DNA of 64,000 nucleotides from contig NHZP01000025.1 of the NCBI GenBank assembly GCA_003313425.1, positions 796,258 through 860,257 on the forward strand, in the 5' to 3' direction. The notes beneath the pieces are model-generated. The model searched no databases and had not been told where the DNA came from. It saw only the letters and a list, made by a program, of their open reading frames with translations. Within the stretch, counting starts at the first letter, position 1. Each line of letters begins with the position of its first letter. The translations under genes and the position numbers were made by a program. The stretch comes from Pseudopyrenochaeta lycopersici. Lineage: Eukaryota; Ascomycota; Dothideomycetes; Pleosporales; Pseudopyrenochaetaceae. Positions 1-11,122 of this stretch are shown here, in pieces.

Positions 1-329
1 GGGCTTTTGGTATCAATGTCCCATAAGTTGCCAACTAAAGGTCGACTGGGAGGACCGGGTATCTCGACGAGCTCCATGAGTACTGTCGGAAGGGCGCTCG
101 TGAGAGAGAAAGCACTGAGCGAACGGATCTGGATGAGAGATTGTGCATCAATGAGGAGCATGTTCAGTCGAGCAAGATTAGCTTGATTCGTGGCCAAGTG
201 TTTTTAAAGACCTTGTAAGCGTTGTGCGAATTGTGCTCTCTCTACATTGGAGGACTGGGTACTACATGCTCGTTCGGCTCTGTAAATGAACGAACCAAGA
301 GGACTGCAGAGAACGCTCGGCACGCTGGA

Positions 330-415
330 CCACTCAGCACACAAGATCATTCAATACACTAGACCACTCAGCACACGAAACCACTCAGCACGCTAGACCA
401 CTCAGCGCATCAGTG
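330..415. repeat. 17-bp tandem repeat, CCACTCAGC core
   Basis: The core CCACTCAGC starts at 330, 364, 381 and 398. The spacings are 34, 17 and 17 bp, so this is a 17-bp unit array with one degenerate unit between the first two copies. No function is evident. Confidence 0.7.
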
Positions 416-1113
416 TGGGGCCATGATTCGCGAATGCATTATAATGAGATCATGAAGGAATCAGGATGCTATGTGGAGACCGGTGCATGTAGCTGGAAGC
501 ACCTCACCGCTTTCCGAGTGAAAAGACCTAATATGATAAGACCAGACAAGTGGAATGGCGCACAATCACACGAACCTGAAAACCCAATGAGTATATTGTA
601 CGCCTCTTATCAAAACTGCATACAAAAGCCGTCAGTCACTCTCTGGTAGAGCCATATGAAGCACAGCATCGCCTTATCTTCGATACTTAGCGTCGAAAGA
701 ATGGTTCCAGCAGTTTCCATGCCATCTTCTGCATCAGACCAAAATCGTTCAATGAACTACTGCCGTAATCTAAAGATCGTGCATTCATCGCTATCAGAGT
801 TGAAAGGAGCGTCCGTTATCGAAAAAGGTGTGTTTCTCTCCCCATTCACCTTTTCTCTATTTTCTTGTCATACGTCCAGGCTGATGGCATTGGACAACTT
901 GAAAGGTCTTGGCTGGCCATTCAAGCCTACACATGGCTATACCGGAACCCAACATCATCCGCCGTGCTTGATACGGAAGCCCGCCATACACCTAGAGCAG
1001 GAGGAAGTACTCGACCAGAATATAAGCTTCAATTCGCCAGTAATTATTACCACTAATTTCCCGCGTTTCCATAGGGAAGCCCAATCGATAACACTGGCTC
1101 ATCATGCTCAGTA

Positions 1114-1166
1114 TAGCTGGGCAGATGTGTGTGTACACATTGTGTACACACGCGTCGGCCCAGCTA
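1114..1166. repeat. Inverted repeat / hairpin
   Basis: TAGCTGGGC at 1114-1122 pairs with GCCCAGCTA at 1158-1166. Between them lies a second symmetric core, TGTGTACACA followed by TGTGTACACA. It could be a small hairpin or a relic of a short inverted-repeat element, lying about 250 bp downstream of the transporter gene end. No protein role is visible. Confidence 0.55.
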
Positions 1167-1409
1167 TGCTTCGCTTACAGTCTTCTAAGACTTAACACAT
1201 GTCGGACAAATTTAAATCAAGGTGCATATTTGTGAAGTGCGCAGCCAGAATGGCTGCAGTCAATTTAGAGGCTAATTACATGAAGAATGGCACCATTCAC
1301 AATGGGGCGAGGTCTACATGAAGCATATATGGACGTGGAGTATCGATATGTGCCAGTATGTGAACGTCTGAGACACGGTCTTGCACAGTTCAGCTCCTTC
1401 TAATCCATC

Positions 1410-3035
1410 TCAATCTTTCTGCTCGGTCCTCTCTACATCCGCGTGCAGCTTATAGTCGGGGTTGACGTCCCGCGGGCCATCGAAGATTGGAGCAATTTCC
1501 TCTAGAGACGGACCCTTGGTTTCGGGGAACAGAAACCATACTCCAACAAATTCGACCATGATCCAGATTACGAAGACAATATATAGGCGCCATGAGATAT
1601 CCTCTAGTCCAACTGGCACCGCGAAGGTTGACAAGATCATGAAGCAGAACTGCACAAAGTAGAAGAAGGCTAATCCACGAGTGCGTAGGCTGAAAGGCAG
1701 GATCTCAGGAATATACAGACCCAAATTGCCATTAAATCCCAGGTTGTAAGCAGGGGAGAAGAGGTAGAGGAACACGACAACAGAATAACCAGCGGCTTTG
1801 TTCTTGTTGTTTTTCGCGAATTCAGCGCTTCCAACGGTTATAGAAATGACTATGACCCACATGGCCACAAGTGAAGCTAGAAATAGCGTTCGACGACCGA
1901 GTTTGGCTGGTAACGTGGCAAAGTAGAGGGCTGAGAACCAAGAGAGCATTTGGGAAGTTGCATTGATAAGTGTCTGTTGCAGATCGGTCTTTAACCCAAC
2001 AGAAGCCAGAATGGGTGCCAAGTAATAGGAGACGAAGGCATTGCCGGACATCTGCGAACAGATGGCCGCCCAGACCATGATCATAAGTCGCTTTCGGTTC
2101 CCTTGAGTCTTCAACAGCTGTATGAGATTGGCGATTGCAGATGTCTGCTTTGTCTCCACCTCCATGCTCAATGCAGCCAAAATCTCCTGGTATTCGGCCA
2201 CAACGAGAGGGTCTGTTTCATTACCCTCTCCGTGGTATTTGACCAAAATGGCCCATGCTTCGTCGCGGCGACCTTTGCTTACAAGCCATCGAGGCGACTC
2301 GGGAACGAACCAGACAAAGAGAAGCTGGATGAGCGAGGGCAGACCTTGTAGAGCCGACGGGATCCTCCAAGAAGCTTCACCGTTGATGCGAAAGGTGCCG
2401 AACGTAGACCACGCTGCACAGATGGAACCGACAGAATAGAAGGTTAAAAACAAGGCGGTTGCGGTACTTCGCTGTTCTGGATGGGCAACCTCGGTAATGA
2501 ATGGCGCCCCAACGCCAGCGACGATAACGCTACCAGATCCGATAATCAGGCGAGCGATAACAAACATGGCAATGTTGATGGCACCTCCTTGGATAGCAGC
2601 ACCTACACAGGTGATGGCAGCGCCTACAGCTAGTCCCCAGCGTCGGCCAAACCGGTCAGCAACGGGAGAGATCAGGAAGACTCCAAGGATGCCACCAAGT
2701 GGATACGCTGCGTTGAAGATACCCAATGTAGCACCTGTGGGCTTGCCAAAGTAGTTTCGCCAATGCGTGACAGACTGCAAACCATTCATCATGGATCCAT
2801 CAAACCTGCGGTGCCTTATCAGTACTTTGTCTATGGATTAGCTGTGGAAGCTGGCTGCTACTTGCCCTTGAGCGAAGATTGAGAGGAGTGGAATTAGGAG
2901 CGACAAATTCAACGTCCTTAGATTCTTCTGGGTCCACCAACGGCGCACATCAACGCGACCCTCAGGTAAGCCATTGGTGTGCTCGAGTGGTCCCGTCACT
3001 TCTGCTAGGATCTTAGGCTTTGTATCTGACATCAT
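1410..3035 (-). CDS. MFS sugar transporter (two exons, GC-AG intron)
   Basis: Predicted 521-residue plasma-membrane sugar/H+ symporter of the MFS sugar-porter family. Exon 1 is 2866-3035 and exon 2 is 1410-2805, with a 60-bp intron at 2806-2865. The intron uses a GC donor (GCAAGT) and a GCAG acceptor. Only this junction joins the frames into the conserved family segment QGFDGSMMNGLQ. Family marks seen are DRFGRR after TM2-TM3, PESPRWL in the central loop and PETKG after the last helix, with about 12 hydrophobic segments. The soluble N-terminus starts MMSDTKPK; the second Met is also possible. The gene is divergent from the Zn2Cys6 regulator, about 310 bp apart, so shared regulation is plausible. 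Given the GH78/GH79 neighbours, rhamnose, a uronic acid or an oligosaccharide is the likely substrate, but specificity cannot be read from sequence. Confidence 0.9.
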
Positions 3036-3348
3036 GATGTTAACGAGGAGCAGGGCGAAGAAGACTGAAGTCGATGAACTGGTGACTCTGAAACTGCAAT
3101 AGCAATACCCTCGAATTTATAGACACATCTACTGAAATCGGGCCTGACCCTCAGCAAGTTAGGCCATGCCATGTGCGGAGAAGGAGCGAGTGGAGATGGT
3201 TTGGACGGAGAGTGCCGTGGTTGGCTAGCGGTCGTCGGAGTTGACCTGTGCCGAAAAAGTTGGGGGTGCAACAACACGCCCAAAAACCCCGCCCTTCTCC
3301 ACAAACTCCGGCAGCTTTTCGATTCTCTCACACAGACATAGGACCAAC
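3036..3348. promoter_or_regulatory. Shared divergent promoter, transporter and regulator
   Basis: This 313-bp gap separates two divergently transcribed start codons (3035 minus, 3349 plus). It must hold both core promoters. I did not find a clear inverted CGG-type binding site for the adjacent Zn2Cys6 protein that I would defend. Confidence 0.5.
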
Positions 3349-5405
3349 ATGTCCGACGCGAACAATCCTAGCTGCGAGCGCTGCAAAAGGCGCAAGTCTC
3401 GGTGCGATCGGCAGAACCCGGCCTGCTCGCGGTGCATCAAAGCCCGAGCGGTATGCAACTACAGTGTCCGGAAGAAGCCTGGCTTTCCAGCGGGCCACCG
3501 TCAGGACCTCGAAGACAAGATTGGTATGAGGTTCGCGCAATAAGTGCGACATCTAGCTGACTTTATGCAGAGAAGATGGAGGCTACACTGCGCAACCTCG
3601 GCGCCGCCAGTCCTGCGTCGCTCCCTGAGCCACGCGACACCACCTGGCCTGTTGTATCGCCATCAACGGTGCATGACCTCAAAGCTGAAGGAATTGGCGG
3701 CTACAGTCTGGGCATGCCCCCACGTCCATTTTCAGCTCCTCTTGGGCTAGTCAATGATCATCTTACGGCCACTGTTGAAAGAACACGACGCGTGTCCGAA
3801 AAACAGCCTCCGCTAGACCTACTTATCTCCCTCAGTTCCCTCTTCTTCCATCATGTACATCCATGGTTCCCTTTTCTCGACCCCCGCCGTGTTATGAGCG
3901 ACTTAGGCTGTGCCGAGGAAGGCTCCGCCCTCTATCATGGCCTCTTCGGCGTCTCTCTACCGTTTTCTTACGATTCCCGCTTGGACAATCTATCTAACGA
4001 CTCATTTTGGAAGTTCTCAAAGCGCCGCATATTGATCGAGGTGCTGGAGGAGCCATCATACAATTCCCTCGAGGCGTTGACCGTCTTAGTACTTGATCTC
4101 TCGGGCATGACCAATGGCGCCCAAGTTTGGGGTGCTCTTACGGTGGCAACCAGACTTGCTGTACAACTAACAACGGTAGGCTCTCGCAATCTCAGGACGT
4201 CTGCGGAACACATTTCCGGTGCGGAAGTCGATGATCAAGATCAGCTGTGCAAACATCGATTGTTTTGGGCTATATACGCTCTCGACTGCTACGTCTCCAT
4301 TACAACGTGCTATCGCACTGAGTTACTTGACCGCCATATCGGATATTTCATGCCGAGGCGCACTCTTGCATGGCAGAAGCCCTCCCCTCACTCGCACTGG
4401 GAATTTGACGAACACCGGACAATACAAGAGCACATAACATTGACGTCAATTGATCCCCAATACGTGTTCAATTACCATTTACAAGTTCTAGATCTCTCCC
4501 GGCAAGTCCACCGGGTCTATGTTGACTTCATCTCGTTGAGTGAAACTGATGCGGTTGATATTTGGCTTGACAACGTTTTGTCGTGTTCCGCTCAGTTGTT
4601 CAAGTGGTCGGCGGAATTGCCTCAGATACTGCAGCTGGAAGCACTTTTGAACATATCGGGAATTGTGCCCCGTTGTCTGCCAATGCTACTGACATTACAT
4701 GCGTACTGGTGTGCTCTTGTAGTCCACCTGCACAGCCTGGTCACCTTCTCAACCCGACCCGAAAACACACAACTAGGCGAGGTCCAAACCCAAGCGCATG
4801 AGCATTGTATGCGGGCTGTGGAGTGTCTCGCAGATATCGTTCGTCGTCATATCCAAGACAGAACACTGAACCAATTAGGGTGGCCGTTCGCCTGGTGCAT
4901 TTGGGTAGCATTACGATATCTCCTCATCCGCCAATATCAGTCCGTGATACAGGTTCCACAGAGCTGGAGCCTGTTGTTAGGATGTTTACAGAGTGCCGGA
5001 AAGCATTGGCAAATTGCTACGAAATACTGGCGTATGCTCGATCGTGCCATGACGGAGCTACAGCAAAGCGTGGTCGAACCCTTGCACAGTGCACCAACAT
5101 TTCTGCCATCTATTATCGACATTCGTGTCTCAACGGCTGACTTGGAGGATCGCTTCAGGGTTGACCCCGTCCTGCACCATCGAGAGGCGGTAGACGAGCG
5201 ATCGTCTTCTGCTGATGCTACCTCTTCCAGCTACCAGCAACCAGTTCGTCCCGTAGCCATCAATATGATGCCAGCGGAAGAACATATGTATTCCACAACC
5301 ATGTTCCAGGATTCAGAAAACTGGTATAACACGCCACTATACGCAACTTCGGCCTACCAACAGTTAACACAGCCCGCATTTGACAGCACAACGGGATTTA
5401 TTTGA
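3349..5405 (+). CDS. Zn(II)2Cys6 fungal transcription factor
   Basis: Predicted 669-residue nuclear regulator. Exon 1 is 3349-3523 and exon 2 is 3571-5405. The 47-bp intron (GTATGAG ... CTGAC ... TGCAG) restores frame to give DKIGEKMEATL. The N-terminus carries a textbook binuclear zinc cluster, C-x2-C-x6-C-x6-C-x2-C-x6-C, at residues 9-36, with the basic run KRRKSR between Cys12 and Cys19. The rest of the protein, with the hydrophobic SLSSLFFHHVHPWFPFLD segment after about residue 130, resembles the fungal-specific transcription-factor middle homology domain. The gene ends 52 bp from the convergent GH78 gene and is divergent from the transporter. It is the obvious candidate local activator of the sugar-use genes; that role is inferred from position only. 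Confidence 0.9.
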
Positions 5406-5457
5406 GCTATTTGTATATAATTGTTGGTCTATTCAACTACATGTTCAGGACTTTTGT

Positions 5458-7986
5458 TTATAGGTTTGGGTACATGCTTGGTGTATCAGGAACATCTTTT
5501 CTTTTAATAACAAATGTAAAATCTTGACCACTGTCTATGATCCGTACGGGTTGTGAGGGAAGGATTACACGTATTGGAATGATTGCCGTTTTATTTACCT
5601 TGACTGATAGCGAAACTCTGATATCATGCTCGGTCGTAGAAGCCCAGGAGACGTGTATATAGCCTTGTACACAACCGCCTTTCATTGGCAATGGTACTGT
5701 CACCTCAAGATCGTGAAATAATGCGATTTTGGGTTCAATGCTGATCGCAGTCCACCCTGGATTCGCCGGCCGGACTCCAGCCACTTCCGCCAAATACTCA
5801 TATATCGGCGCACTTCCCCAAGCATGGCAGTCTGAGCGATGTGAGACATCGTCTTCTTCCCAAGTTGTTAGGCCCAAGGCAAGTTGCTTCCGCCAAGGAT
5901 CCCAGAAACGATGGAAGTGCACGTTGTACACTTCGCTACCAGCGACAGCCAGGGCACGTAGCATATAGAAGGATGTTGAGACCGACGTAGAAATGAAATT
6001 GTCTTTGGTCGTGTCTCTCAGGGAATCATGTAATATCTTCTCGGCGAGCTTTCCAGTCGCAGCGCCACACAAGACTGCCCATGCTTGGTTAAGCTGACTG
6101 TGATATCTACCGTATTGTTGGGAGCTGGCCAGACTGTCGGTGAAGTTGCTTCCATCGAAACAATGCTCCAAAATCGCTTTTGTCACACGATCTGCACGTC
6201 TGGAGTACTCCATAGCCAGACCAGATCGCTCAACGCTTCGCAACAATGAAGCAGCATTCCTCAATGTATACGCATAGAGACTGTTGGTATACGTGGAGAT
6301 GCCGGTCTGAACAACGCATGGAGGAATCCCATACGGCCGCCATTCTTCCGTCCAGTCGTGGAAATTCCAGATACCCGCCCGGTCTTCGGATGTTACGAGA
6401 TGGAGTCTGGAATGTATGCGACCTTGAAAATAATTAAGTATAGCGTCTATGATCGGTAGAAACTGCATTATGAATTCCCGATCGCCGAAAAAGAGCCAAT
6501 GATCGCAAACCATGGAGATCCAGTACAGCGAGAACTGCGGGATAATCTGTATATTGTGTGATGGAGACCGACTCGCCGTCAAACCCAAGTGCGCCTGAAA
6601 AGAGTTTCGCAGTTGTATGATCGCTTGCCGTGCAAGGCGATCATCGCCAGAGACATAGTAAGTGAAAAGAACAGAACTCCTAGTATCCATCGCATACTGT
6701 AACTGTTCATAAAAGGGACAATCCTCGTAACAATCATGCATGCAGTTCCTTAGGGTCTGTATGCTGGTTTCCCACAGTGGTTTCACAACCAGGTCAGAGC
6801 ATGTCGTAACGGAAGCCACAACATCTAGTGGATAGTTCACCTGCTTGACGGCAAACTTTGTGAAAATAAGATCGGAGTCTCTCACATTGATCTGCAGTCG
6901 AACAAAACGGAAGGTCCGGAAATGGAAAGGGATTATGACTTCGTTCGTCTCTTCTGCCTCATGGTATTCGAGCAGATGAACATCTTCAGCGCCGCGCAGC
7001 TCGTAGATATCCTGCGGACCAAATAGTTCTTTGCTGTGATCCTGACGATGAGCCTTACATCGCAAGTAAGGTACAAGTATCGGGGCACTCTCGTAGCTCT
7101 CTGCATATGTCAAGGTAATCGTACTTCCACTTTTCTTTGGACGTTTAAAGTGTAGCTCTATGAAGGCTGTCATGTGGTGGGCAAGTTCGAGATCGACTTG
7201 ATGCTCCGAACCTGCAGGTAATCGTAGTTCGGATTTGGAGGAAAACCCTGATGAGTGCAGTTGAGGGTGATCATTGTAGCTGCAGGGGTGAAGCAGTACC
7301 GTGGTCCATGCATTCGGCACTATACTGCTCCGGAGGTTGTGCAATGCGCTGAATCCTGCATCTTGCATCCGTTGTGAGGGTATCATGCGCAATGATAAAT
7401 TCCAAGGTGCGGATTGGCCAGTAGAGCACTGATACTCCAAGAGTTGAGCGGGAAACCACTGGAGAGGTTCACCTGGTAACACAGTCCTGCGTTCGTACAC
7501 ATGGAGAAAGTCATCCTCAGGCTCGTCGATGCGTAGCTCCACAAAAGGATCGATTGCAGCTTCCCAAGAAGTACTGCTCTGGATACAGGTGCTGAGAGGC
7601 TCTGTAGGATCCACCGTCTGGATTCGCAATCCACCCGTTGGTAGACGCGGAAAGCTCGTTGCATAATTGGTAGCGCGGAAGTATCTTAGTACATGTACTC
7701 CAACATGATTACGACCAACTTGTAGGAAAGGTGCAATGTCGATCTCGTCGTAAAACCAGAGGTTTGCGTCACCTTTGACAGGGCCGAAGGCGACGAGTTG
7801 ACGATTGATATAGAGCTTGTATCGTGTGTCCGCTGTAATATAGATCCGTAGCGATCGTGGAAGCTTCTCCTTGGAGGAGACGAAAACCACCTTTCGAAAA
7901 TGCACAAAACGACCAGCACAGTCAACATCGTTCTCGCTGAAGTGCGGGTGCCACATCCAGGTAACATCAACTTGTTGGCCAGCCAT
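5458..7986 (-). CDS. GH78-like alpha-L-rhamnosidase, non-secreted
   Basis: Single-exon 842-residue protein. The N-terminal half has the beta-sandwich carbohydrate-binding pattern of bacterial-type rhamnosidases (RIYITADTRYKLYINRQ, then a GPVKGDANLWFYDEIDI segment). The middle carries DCPFYEQLQYAMDTRS, the GH78 family's catalytic-barrel entry segment in a divergent version. The C-terminal part has SDCHAWGSAPIYEYLAEV and then GVRPANPGW, the conserved end of the (alpha/alpha)6 barrel. There is no signal peptide (it begins MAGQQVDVTW), so it is probably cytoplasmic and would act on imported rhamnosides brought in by a transporter. It lies convergent with the regulator and head-to-head with the secreted GH78. 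Family membership is clear; substrate and exact catalytic residues are not certain. Confidence 0.85.
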   Translation of the reverse strand: MAGQQVDVTWMWHPHFSENDVDCAGRFVHFRKVVFVSSKEKLPRSLRIYITADTRYKLYINRQLVAFGPVKGDANLWFYDEIDIAPFLQVGRNHVGVHVLRYFRATNYATSFPRLPTGGLRIQTVDPTEPLSTCIQSSTSWEAAIDPFVELRIDEPEDDFLHVYERRTVLPGEPLQWFPAQLLEYQCSTGQSAPWNLSLRMIPSQRMQDAGFSALHNLRSSIVPNAWTTVLLHPCSYNDHPQLHSSGFSSKSELRLPAGSEHQVDLELAHHMTAFIELHFKRPKKSGSTITLTYAESYESAPILVPYLRCKAHRQDHSKELFGPQDIYELRGAEDVHLLEYHEAEETNEVIIPFHFRTFRFVRLQINVRDSDLIFTKFAVKQVNYPLDVVASVTTCSDLVVKPLWETSIQTLRNCMHDCYEDCPFYEQLQYAMDTRSSVLFTYYVSGDDRLARQAIIQLRNSFQAHLGLTASRSPSHNIQIIPQFSLYWISMVCDHWLFFGDREFIMQFLPIIDAILNYFQGRIHSRLHLVTSEDRAGIWNFHDWTEEWRPYGIPPCVVQTGISTYTNSLYAYTLRNAASLLRSVERSGLAMEYSRRADRVTKAILEHCFDGSNFTDSLASSQQYGRYHSQLNQAWAVLCGAATGKLAEKILHDSLRDTTKDNFISTSVSTSFYMLRALAVAGSEVYNVHFHRFWDPWRKQLALGLTTWEEDDVSHRSDCHAWGSAPIYEYLAEVAGVRPANPGWTAISIEPKIALFHDLEVTVPLPMKGGCVQGYIHVSWASTTEHDIRVSLSVKVNKTAIIPIRVILPSQPVRIIDSGQDFTFVIKRKDVPDTPSMYPNL

Positions 7987-8584
7987 AATTGCGATTCAAG
8001 TGTCGCAGTTTGCATCATAGGAAGACCGTTGAGTCTGGAGATATTTTATACCATCAGATACGTTCGACGGAATCCCGCAAAAGTACCTTGCCAGCAGACC
8101 CACACCCAGCGGACGTACATCCTCCGACACTGCCCGAGTGATGATCCTGATTAACCATGCCACAGTCCTGGTACTCAAAATGCCTGCCTGCTCATAGAAA
8201 CATGACTCGAGAGAATTTGCAATGGGATTATCCACAGAGAGTCGAGCATAAGCATCGATCCTCGACACAGATACACGTCCGAGATGACGGGTGGTCAAAG
8301 TTTAATGGTTGGACGGGGGATTGGTTGCTAGGCCTTCAGGCCCGTACTTGTAAGCGGGGCATCCCTTGTCCGATTGGCCGGCATGATGCCGTCTGATGCG
8401 ACCGTATCTCGTACCTTCCACTACACGATACATGACGCTTAGCACCACAACAAGCGCGTCGTTGTGGCTCTTACGCATCAATCCTGTCTATGCTCTGTCC
8501 GAAGATGGTATATCATGGAGTTCCCGAACCACCATGGATAAAAGAGCATCAACACACTTTGCAACGCAAGCCTCAGCACACTTG
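7987..8584. promoter_or_regulatory. Divergent promoter of the two GH78 genes
   Basis: About 600 bp separates two GH78 start codons in opposite directions. Short open frames here have no domain. The arrangement suggests co-regulation of the intracellular and secreted enzymes. No specific operator could be defended. Confidence 0.45.
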
Positions 8585-11122
8585 ATGATGCGAATCTTTA
8601 CACTCACGTTCGTGCTGACATCCGCTTGTGCGAATGCTTTGTACGCTGATGCTGTTCGTGCTCAACACCTACAGTCACACAATATCAAGCGAGCCGACCA
8701 TCTTCAACAAACCCCGACCGACACTGTGCGTGGCTTCAATGGCACCATAACTTTGAATGGGAACTCGTCTACTGGCGTAGTTATCCTGGATTATGGGGCT
8801 AATGTTGAGGGGTTTCCCACGTTTCAAGTAGTTTCCGCTACTGGAGACACATCAAGGCTGGTGATCACTTACAGTGAGACTAAAGCCGTACTTGAAAACT
8901 TACCTACAGTAAGAATATGCCATTTTATCCACATTCGATAATGACTAACCTAGAGGCAGAGTGATGGTCCGCTTGGATTAGCTGCGGCTATGGACAGTTA
9001 TCGTGTGAACCTGTACAACGTGAGCGGGCCTTCTACGTACTCAAACAGGTTGATACAAGGTGCCTTCCGCTATCAAAAATTGAATCTTTCGACAACCGGC
9101 GAATTGGTTTTAGCTGAAGTGGGCGTGAAGCCAACAACTTCAACAATTGCTATTTCCTCCTTGCCTGGTTCCTTCGAATGTTCCAACGAAGACATCAACC
9201 GCATCTGGAACACCGGCGCAAGAACGATTCAATTGAATGAGATTCCAGCGAATTCTATACCGCCATTTTGGCAGGTATCGTCTGAGGGAGCCCTTGTGCA
9301 GAGTCAAGTACCCCAGGTACTTCCGATGGCAGCGGAATTGACGCAGTACGAGATATCCTTCGAAGTTAAGCCTATTGCCAATGGCTTTTCCTTCTCAGTC
9401 CTCGCCGATACGCTTAACAACGGTGTATACATATTCTGCAACATTGCAAACGGATCCATCAGTGCCAACGCCGGATCCTCAGAAGCGACTTCGAATGTCC
9501 TGGCACTCGCCAATCTGCCTCGTAACATCACCATCGGAAGCTGGACGACTGTTGAGGCGTCAATAAACACTTCGGAGATTGCTGTTAGTCTGAACGGGAT
9601 TAAGGTACTACAATTCTCTCAGACTTCGTTCTTCTATGGCTCGTTTGGGCTGGGTGCTGCACTCGGTCATTCCGCCCTGTACCGCAACTTGGCTGCAACT
9701 ACAGGCAAGGATATCAAGGTGTACTCATCAACCTTGACCGATGAATCCTTCCTCCAAGACTTCTTGATGGGTACCAACCCGATAAATGCTACAGTTGATG
9801 GTTCCAAGCGCGACCGCATAGCATACGCCGGAGATTTGGATATTGCTGTGGGTTCCACTTTCGTCAGCACCAATGGCATTGAATACCTTCAAGGTACCAT
9901 CGACCTACTCGGTTCCTTCCAACTGACACCCGGATTCTTTGATCCTACAGCCAAGATTCAGCAAAAACCATCTTCATCTCCCATTGATGGCAATATCACA
10001 GGCCTGATTGGTTACTCGTTCAACTTTGTTACTGCCGTTGCCGGCTTCTATCAGCGGACGGGAGATGCGGCTTTTGCAGAGAAATGGGCGCCAAAAGTGC
10101 TGCGCATGCTCGATTGGGCTGACTCTCAAGTTCTGCCTAGCAGTGGGCTTTTTAACATTTCGAACCCAGCCTTTGGGGGTGATTGGAACTATTACGACCC
10201 TGCCCAAAGTGGTGTTGTGGGGAAATTCAACATGATCTATGCGTATTCGCTACAGGCTAGCATGACGTTACTGGCCGACGCAGGTATACCCACAACGCTA
10301 TACGTGTCTCGCTTAAACGCGCTCCGGTCTGCCATCAATACCCACCTGTGGAATGACACTCTTGGAGCCTACTATATCTCGGAAGCTATCGATAATGCCT
10401 TTGGACAAGACACCAATGCTCTAGCTATCCTTGCTGGTGTTACCCACGCAAATCACACTACCTCGCAAGTGTTGGACTCCCTGAAGCAGCTGTCTACGCC
10501 CTATGGTCCGTTAGCATTTTCGAATGAAGCCCTCGCATCGGGTTATCGAAACCTCGTTAGTCCCTATGCATCCGGGTACCATCTACGCGCTGCTCTATAT
10601 GCAGGAGATGAAGAGAGCGCCATAGAATTGCTAGAGACCTTATGGAAGCAGATGGCAGATCCTTTGAATTCCAACTATACCGGTTGTTTTTGGGAAACTC
10701 TGGGTGCAGATGGTACGCCAGGCCTTGGTCCCCAAACGAGTTTATGCCATGCGTGGGGCGCTGGACCAACGGGTGAGCTCAGCGACTATGTTCTAGGAGT
10801 CACAGCTATCAAACCCGGGTTTCGCGAATGGCAAGTTTCACCGAGAACGTTGGGTCTGACTTGGGCTCGAGGCAAGATCCCAGTCCCCAATGGTGAGATG
10901 ATTGTAGCATGGAATGCCTCGGACAATGCTGTCGTGCACCTGGAAGTCAGCAGTCCTGTTAACACTTCTGGGATTGTGAGACTACCTGATCAGAGTGTGG
11001 GCTGTGATAAAGGTACCTGGGTTTGGGAACGGAATGGCAAGATAGTCAACGGCAGTACTAACAGCTTTGCTGTCACTGGTGGAGATAAGTTGACGCTAAC
11101 GCGCACGGCTGCATGTCACTAG
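8585..11122 (+). CDS. Secreted GH78 alpha-L-rhamnosidase
   Basis: Predicted 828-residue extracellular exo-rhamnosidase. Exon 1 is 8585-8908 and exon 2 is 8960-11122. The 51-bp intron (GTAAGAATATG ... ACTAACC ... GGCAG) rejoins the frame as ENLPT/SDGPLGLAAAMDSYRVN, a conserved family segment. The start at 8585 (or 8588) was chosen because MMRIFTLTFVLTSACANA is a good signal peptide; an upstream in-frame ATG would bury it. Family marks seen are RIWNTGARTIQLNEIP, DGSKRDRIAYAGD in the catalytic barrel and CHAWGAGPTGELSDYVLGV near the C-terminus. Many N-x-S/T sites suggest heavy N-glycosylation. An insertion of about 110 residues, ELTQYEISFEVKP onward, looks like a LamG/concanavalin-type module. 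It would release terminal L-rhamnose outside the cell for uptake. Confidence 0.9.

Larger units (their letters stand above)
1..1409. other. Intergenic, no gene recognised
   Basis: Open frames here are short, carry no recognisable domain and show no splice-supported extension. Two repeat structures are listed separately (330-415 and 1114-1166). The rest shows nothing I can assign. Confidence 0.6.

Noticed and set aside
656..1195. 179-residue open frame upstream of the transporter
   Set aside because: No domain, low-complexity residue use, no introns that extend it, and it overlaps a hairpin repeat.
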